Part shown: positions 62,442 to 64,000 of the stretch, piece after piece | Position numbering within the stretch: the first letter of the stretch is position 1 | How the letters are laid out: each line of letters opens with the position of its first letter | Assembly (NCBI RefSeq): GCF_000218235.1 | Contig: NZ_GL945017.1 | Span: 68,111 to 132,110, forward strand | Direction of reading: 5' to 3' | DNA length: 64,000 nucleotides | Source of the DNA: Hallella multisaccharivorax DSM 17128 | GTDB lineage: Bacteria > Bacteroidota > Bacteroidia > Bacteroidales > Bacteroidaceae | Position numbers and translations under genes: made by a program | Notes under the pieces: generated by a model | What the model was told of the DNA's origin: nothing | Databases searched by the model: none | The model's input: the letters and a program-made list of their open reading frames with translations, nothing else

Positions 62442-62986
62442 ACACACTGCTTGATGATTTTCTTTCCTTCAGCCACGGCCTCCATATTCAACGGAATAAG
62501 GTCGTGATGGCGCTCGGGCAATGTCTTGTAAAGCGCATGTTCCAAGGCATCGTCCGGCAGGAAGGAGCCTGTGACCTGAAGCAGTCCTCCAAGTACGATC
62601 ATATTGAAAACCTTATTGTTATGCATTTCTGCCGCCTTTGCCATAGCGTCAATACGATAGATGGTAATGTCTCCGCGCAATGGAGAATTGACGATACCAT
62701 TGCCGTCATAGATGAGCAAGCCGCCAGGCTTCACCTTCGGCAGGAACTTATCAAGCGAGGGCTGGTTAAGGACGATAGCGATATCGTAACTGGAGAGTAT
62801 GGGTGAGGAAATACTGTCGTCGCTGACAATAACCGTCACATTGGCTGTTCCACCACGCTGCTCAGGACCATAGGCTGGCATCCATGTCACATCCTTGCCG
62901 GCAACAAGGCCGCTGTAAGCAAGAATCTTTCCCATAGAAAGCACACCCTGACCGCCAAAGCCACTGATGATAATTTCTTTTTTCAT
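62438..62986 (-). CDS. 2-oxoacid:acceptor oxidoreductase, gamma subunit
   Basis: The 182-residue protein starts MKKEIIISGFGGQGVLSMGK and has YGPEQRGGTANVTVIVSDD and IVLNQPSLDKFLPKVKPGGL, the marks of the gamma (catalytic-domain-III) subunit of ferredoxin-dependent 2-oxoacid oxidoreductases. The upstream in-frame start at 63034 is rejected because MKKEII is the family start. The ketoglutarate (Kor) or branched-chain (Vor) type cannot be told apart by eye. It lies between the beta subunit (47-base gap) and a coupled thioesterase. Confidence 0.92.
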   Translation of the reverse strand: MKKEIIISGFGGQGVLSMGKILAYSGLVAGKDVTWMPAYGPEQRGGTANVTVIVSDDSISSPILSSYDIAIVLNQPSLDKFLPKVKPGGLLIYDGNGIVNSPLRGDITIYRIDAMAKAAEMHNNKVFNMIVLGGLLQVTGSFLPDDALEHALYKTLPERHHDLIPLNMEAVAEGKKIIKQCV

Positions 62987-63033
62987 TTTCTTTGAAACTT
63001 TTAATGCGGGCATGATGGCCGCCCGCCAACCCA

Positions 63034-63801
63034 TTAGATGCCCGTTGTGTCTTTTAAGTCACCTTTCTTATAATATTCAAGCATATGCTCCTCCAGCCAT
63101 TTGTTAGCATTAACCGGAGACATTTTCCACCCACTGGAGCACGTAGAGACAATCTCCACCAGTGATGAGCCTTTGCCTTCCATAGATGATTGGAAAGCTT
63201 TGCGAATGGCCCGTTTTGCCTTGCGAATGGCCGCCACAGTCTCTACGCTCTGACGACTGACGAAGCATACACCATCGAGCTGTGCGGCTATCTCCGTTAT
63301 TTTCAATGGATAGCCGTTGAGTTCAGGATCACGTCCGAAAGGACATGTCGTCGTCTTCTGCCCAATAAGGGTAGTCGGTGCCATCTGTCCACCTGTCATG
63401 CCATAAATGGCATTATTGATGAAAACTATAGGGATGTTCTCCCCACGGTTAAGCATATGCAGTGTCTCTGCTGTGCCTATGGCCGCAAGGTCGCCGTCAC
63501 CCTGATAGGTGAAGACAAGACGGTCGGGCCAGCAACGCTTGATGCCGGTTGCCACCGCTGGCGCACGGCCGTGGGCTGCCTCTTGCCAATCGATATCTAT
63601 GTAGCGATAGGCAAACACAGCACAACCTACAGGGCTCACGCCAACAGTTTTGTCAGCCATACCCATCTCCTCAATCACTTCTGCCACAAGTTTGTGGACC
63701 ACACCGTGGGAACAACCCGCACAATAGTGCATCGGCGTGTCATTCATTAATCTCGGCTTGGCATAAACCAAGTTCTCCGGGGCTATGATATCATTCTGCA
63801 T
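63034..63801 (-). CDS. 2-oxoacid:acceptor oxidoreductase, beta subunit (TPP-binding)
   Basis: The 255-residue protein carries the thiamine pyrophosphate site: HYCAGCSHGVVHKLVAEVIE, GRAPAVATGIKRCWPDRLVF, and QGDGDLAAIGTAETLHMLNR followed by NNAIYGMTGGQMAPTT. With the alpha and gamma subunits it oxidatively decarboxylates a 2-oxoacid to an acyl-CoA and reduces ferredoxin. The ATG overlaps the alpha-subunit stop by 11 bases (ATGCAGAATGA). A substrate such as 2-oxoglutarate or branched-chain oxoacid is likely but not proven. Confidence 0.93.
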   Translation of the reverse strand: MQNDIIAPENLVYAKPRLMNDTPMHYCAGCSHGVVHKLVAEVIEEMGMADKTVGVSPVGCAVFAYRYIDIDWQEAAHGRAPAVATGIKRCWPDRLVFTYQGDGDLAAIGTAETLHMLNRGENIPIVFINNAIYGMTGGQMAPTTLIGQKTTTCPFGRDPELNGYPLKITEIAAQLDGVCFVSRQSVETVAAIRKAKRAIRKAFQSSMEGKGSSLVEIVSTCSSGWKMSPVNANKWLEEHMLEYYKKGDLKDTTGI

Positions 63802-64000
63802 AACTTTGTAATCTGTTCAGTGCTTCTTTTATTTCATTAGGATCGGGTACGATTCCGCCCTGCCGGCCGTAATGCATCACGGGCACACGGCCATTGACAG
63901 AAAGACGGACATCCTCAATCATCTGGCCAGCATTCATCTCCGCCACAAGAATACCCTTGCAGCGATCGGCCAGCGTCGCAATCTGTTTCTCCGGAAACGG
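63791..64000 (-). CDS. 2-oxoacid:acceptor oxidoreductase, alpha subunit (C-terminus only)
   Basis: The last 69 codons are in the window: PFPEKQIATLADRCKGILVA, then EMNAGQMIEDVRLSVNGRVP and HYGRQGGIVPDPNEIKEAL. This is the end of the alpha subunit, whose main part lies past the right edge. The stop at 63791-63793 overlaps the beta-subunit start, so translation is coupled. A small ferredoxin subunit may lie further upstream, outside the window. Confidence 0.88.
   Translation of the reverse strand, partial: PFPEKQIATLADRCKGILVAEMNAGQMIEDVRLSVNGRVPVMHYGRQGGIVPDPNEIKEALNRLQSYAE

Overview
The window reads as chromosomal DNA of a Bacteroidales bacterium, most likely Prevotella in the broad sense. 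Supporting signs are the Bacteroidetes-type promoter element TAnnTTTG(C) in front of many genes, the ATP synthase gene order atpD-C-(I)-B-E-F-H-A-G, a BspA-like leucine-rich surface protein, gldH-ricT-holB, and the exbB-exbD-exbD-tonB-pstS-like-TPR cluster. It also carries C10 and M6 peptidases, integrases of the Bacteroides conjugative-element type, and C-terminal tails of the kind seen on type IX secretion substrates. The species cannot be fixed from sequence reading alone.

Layout. 1-1136: a frameshifted tyrosine recombinase that runs off the left edge. 1522-9874 (minus): pfkA followed by a complete F1Fo ATP synthase operon. 10235-15879: a DUF6078-like protein, a triple-hairpin palindrome, tag, a small Gly-rich protein, a BspA-like protein divergent from an AraC regulator, and a BamE-like/DUF4476 lipoprotein-like protein. 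16432-24369: a GDP-L-fucose synthase, a secreted S9 peptidase, a decayed Y1-transposase-like remnant, a membrane protein, a zinc-ribbon protein, Hsp20, and a secreted M6 peptidase with a partner protein. 24552-30960 (plus): a stand-alone IMP cyclohydrolase domain of PurH, then mreB-mreC-mreD-pbp2-rodA for cell shape. 30957-34761 (minus): metF-holB-ricT-gldH.

34762-39264 is an AT-rich accessory insertion. It holds an integrase cut off at its 3' end and two C10 cysteine-peptidase lipoproteins, and is bracketed by two pairs of direct repeats. 39265-42184 has greA, a group II intron with a frameshifted reverse transcriptase, and three tRNA genes. 42553-53094 holds an LptF/G permease, ribBA, an aminotransferase and the TonB energy cluster. 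53095-59946 holds a FadL-like outer membrane protein, a GH78 alpha-L-rhamnosidase and a glutamine-synthetase-like protein. 60017-61939 is a second, intact copy of the same intron. 62010-64000 (minus) is a 2-oxoacid:acceptor oxidoreductase operon (alpha, beta, gamma) ending in a thioesterase.

The most unusual structures are non-coding. Three intergenic sites carry 22-bp tandem repeats, each unit centred on an odd palindrome TTAC-R-G-Y-GTAA whose arms co-vary; the spacing is about two helical turns. A 59-bp perfect palindrome is built from three smaller hairpins. Two group II intron copies both sit directly behind transcription-terminator hairpins. These, plus the protease/integrase insertion, are the parts worth follow-up; the rest is ordinary core genome.
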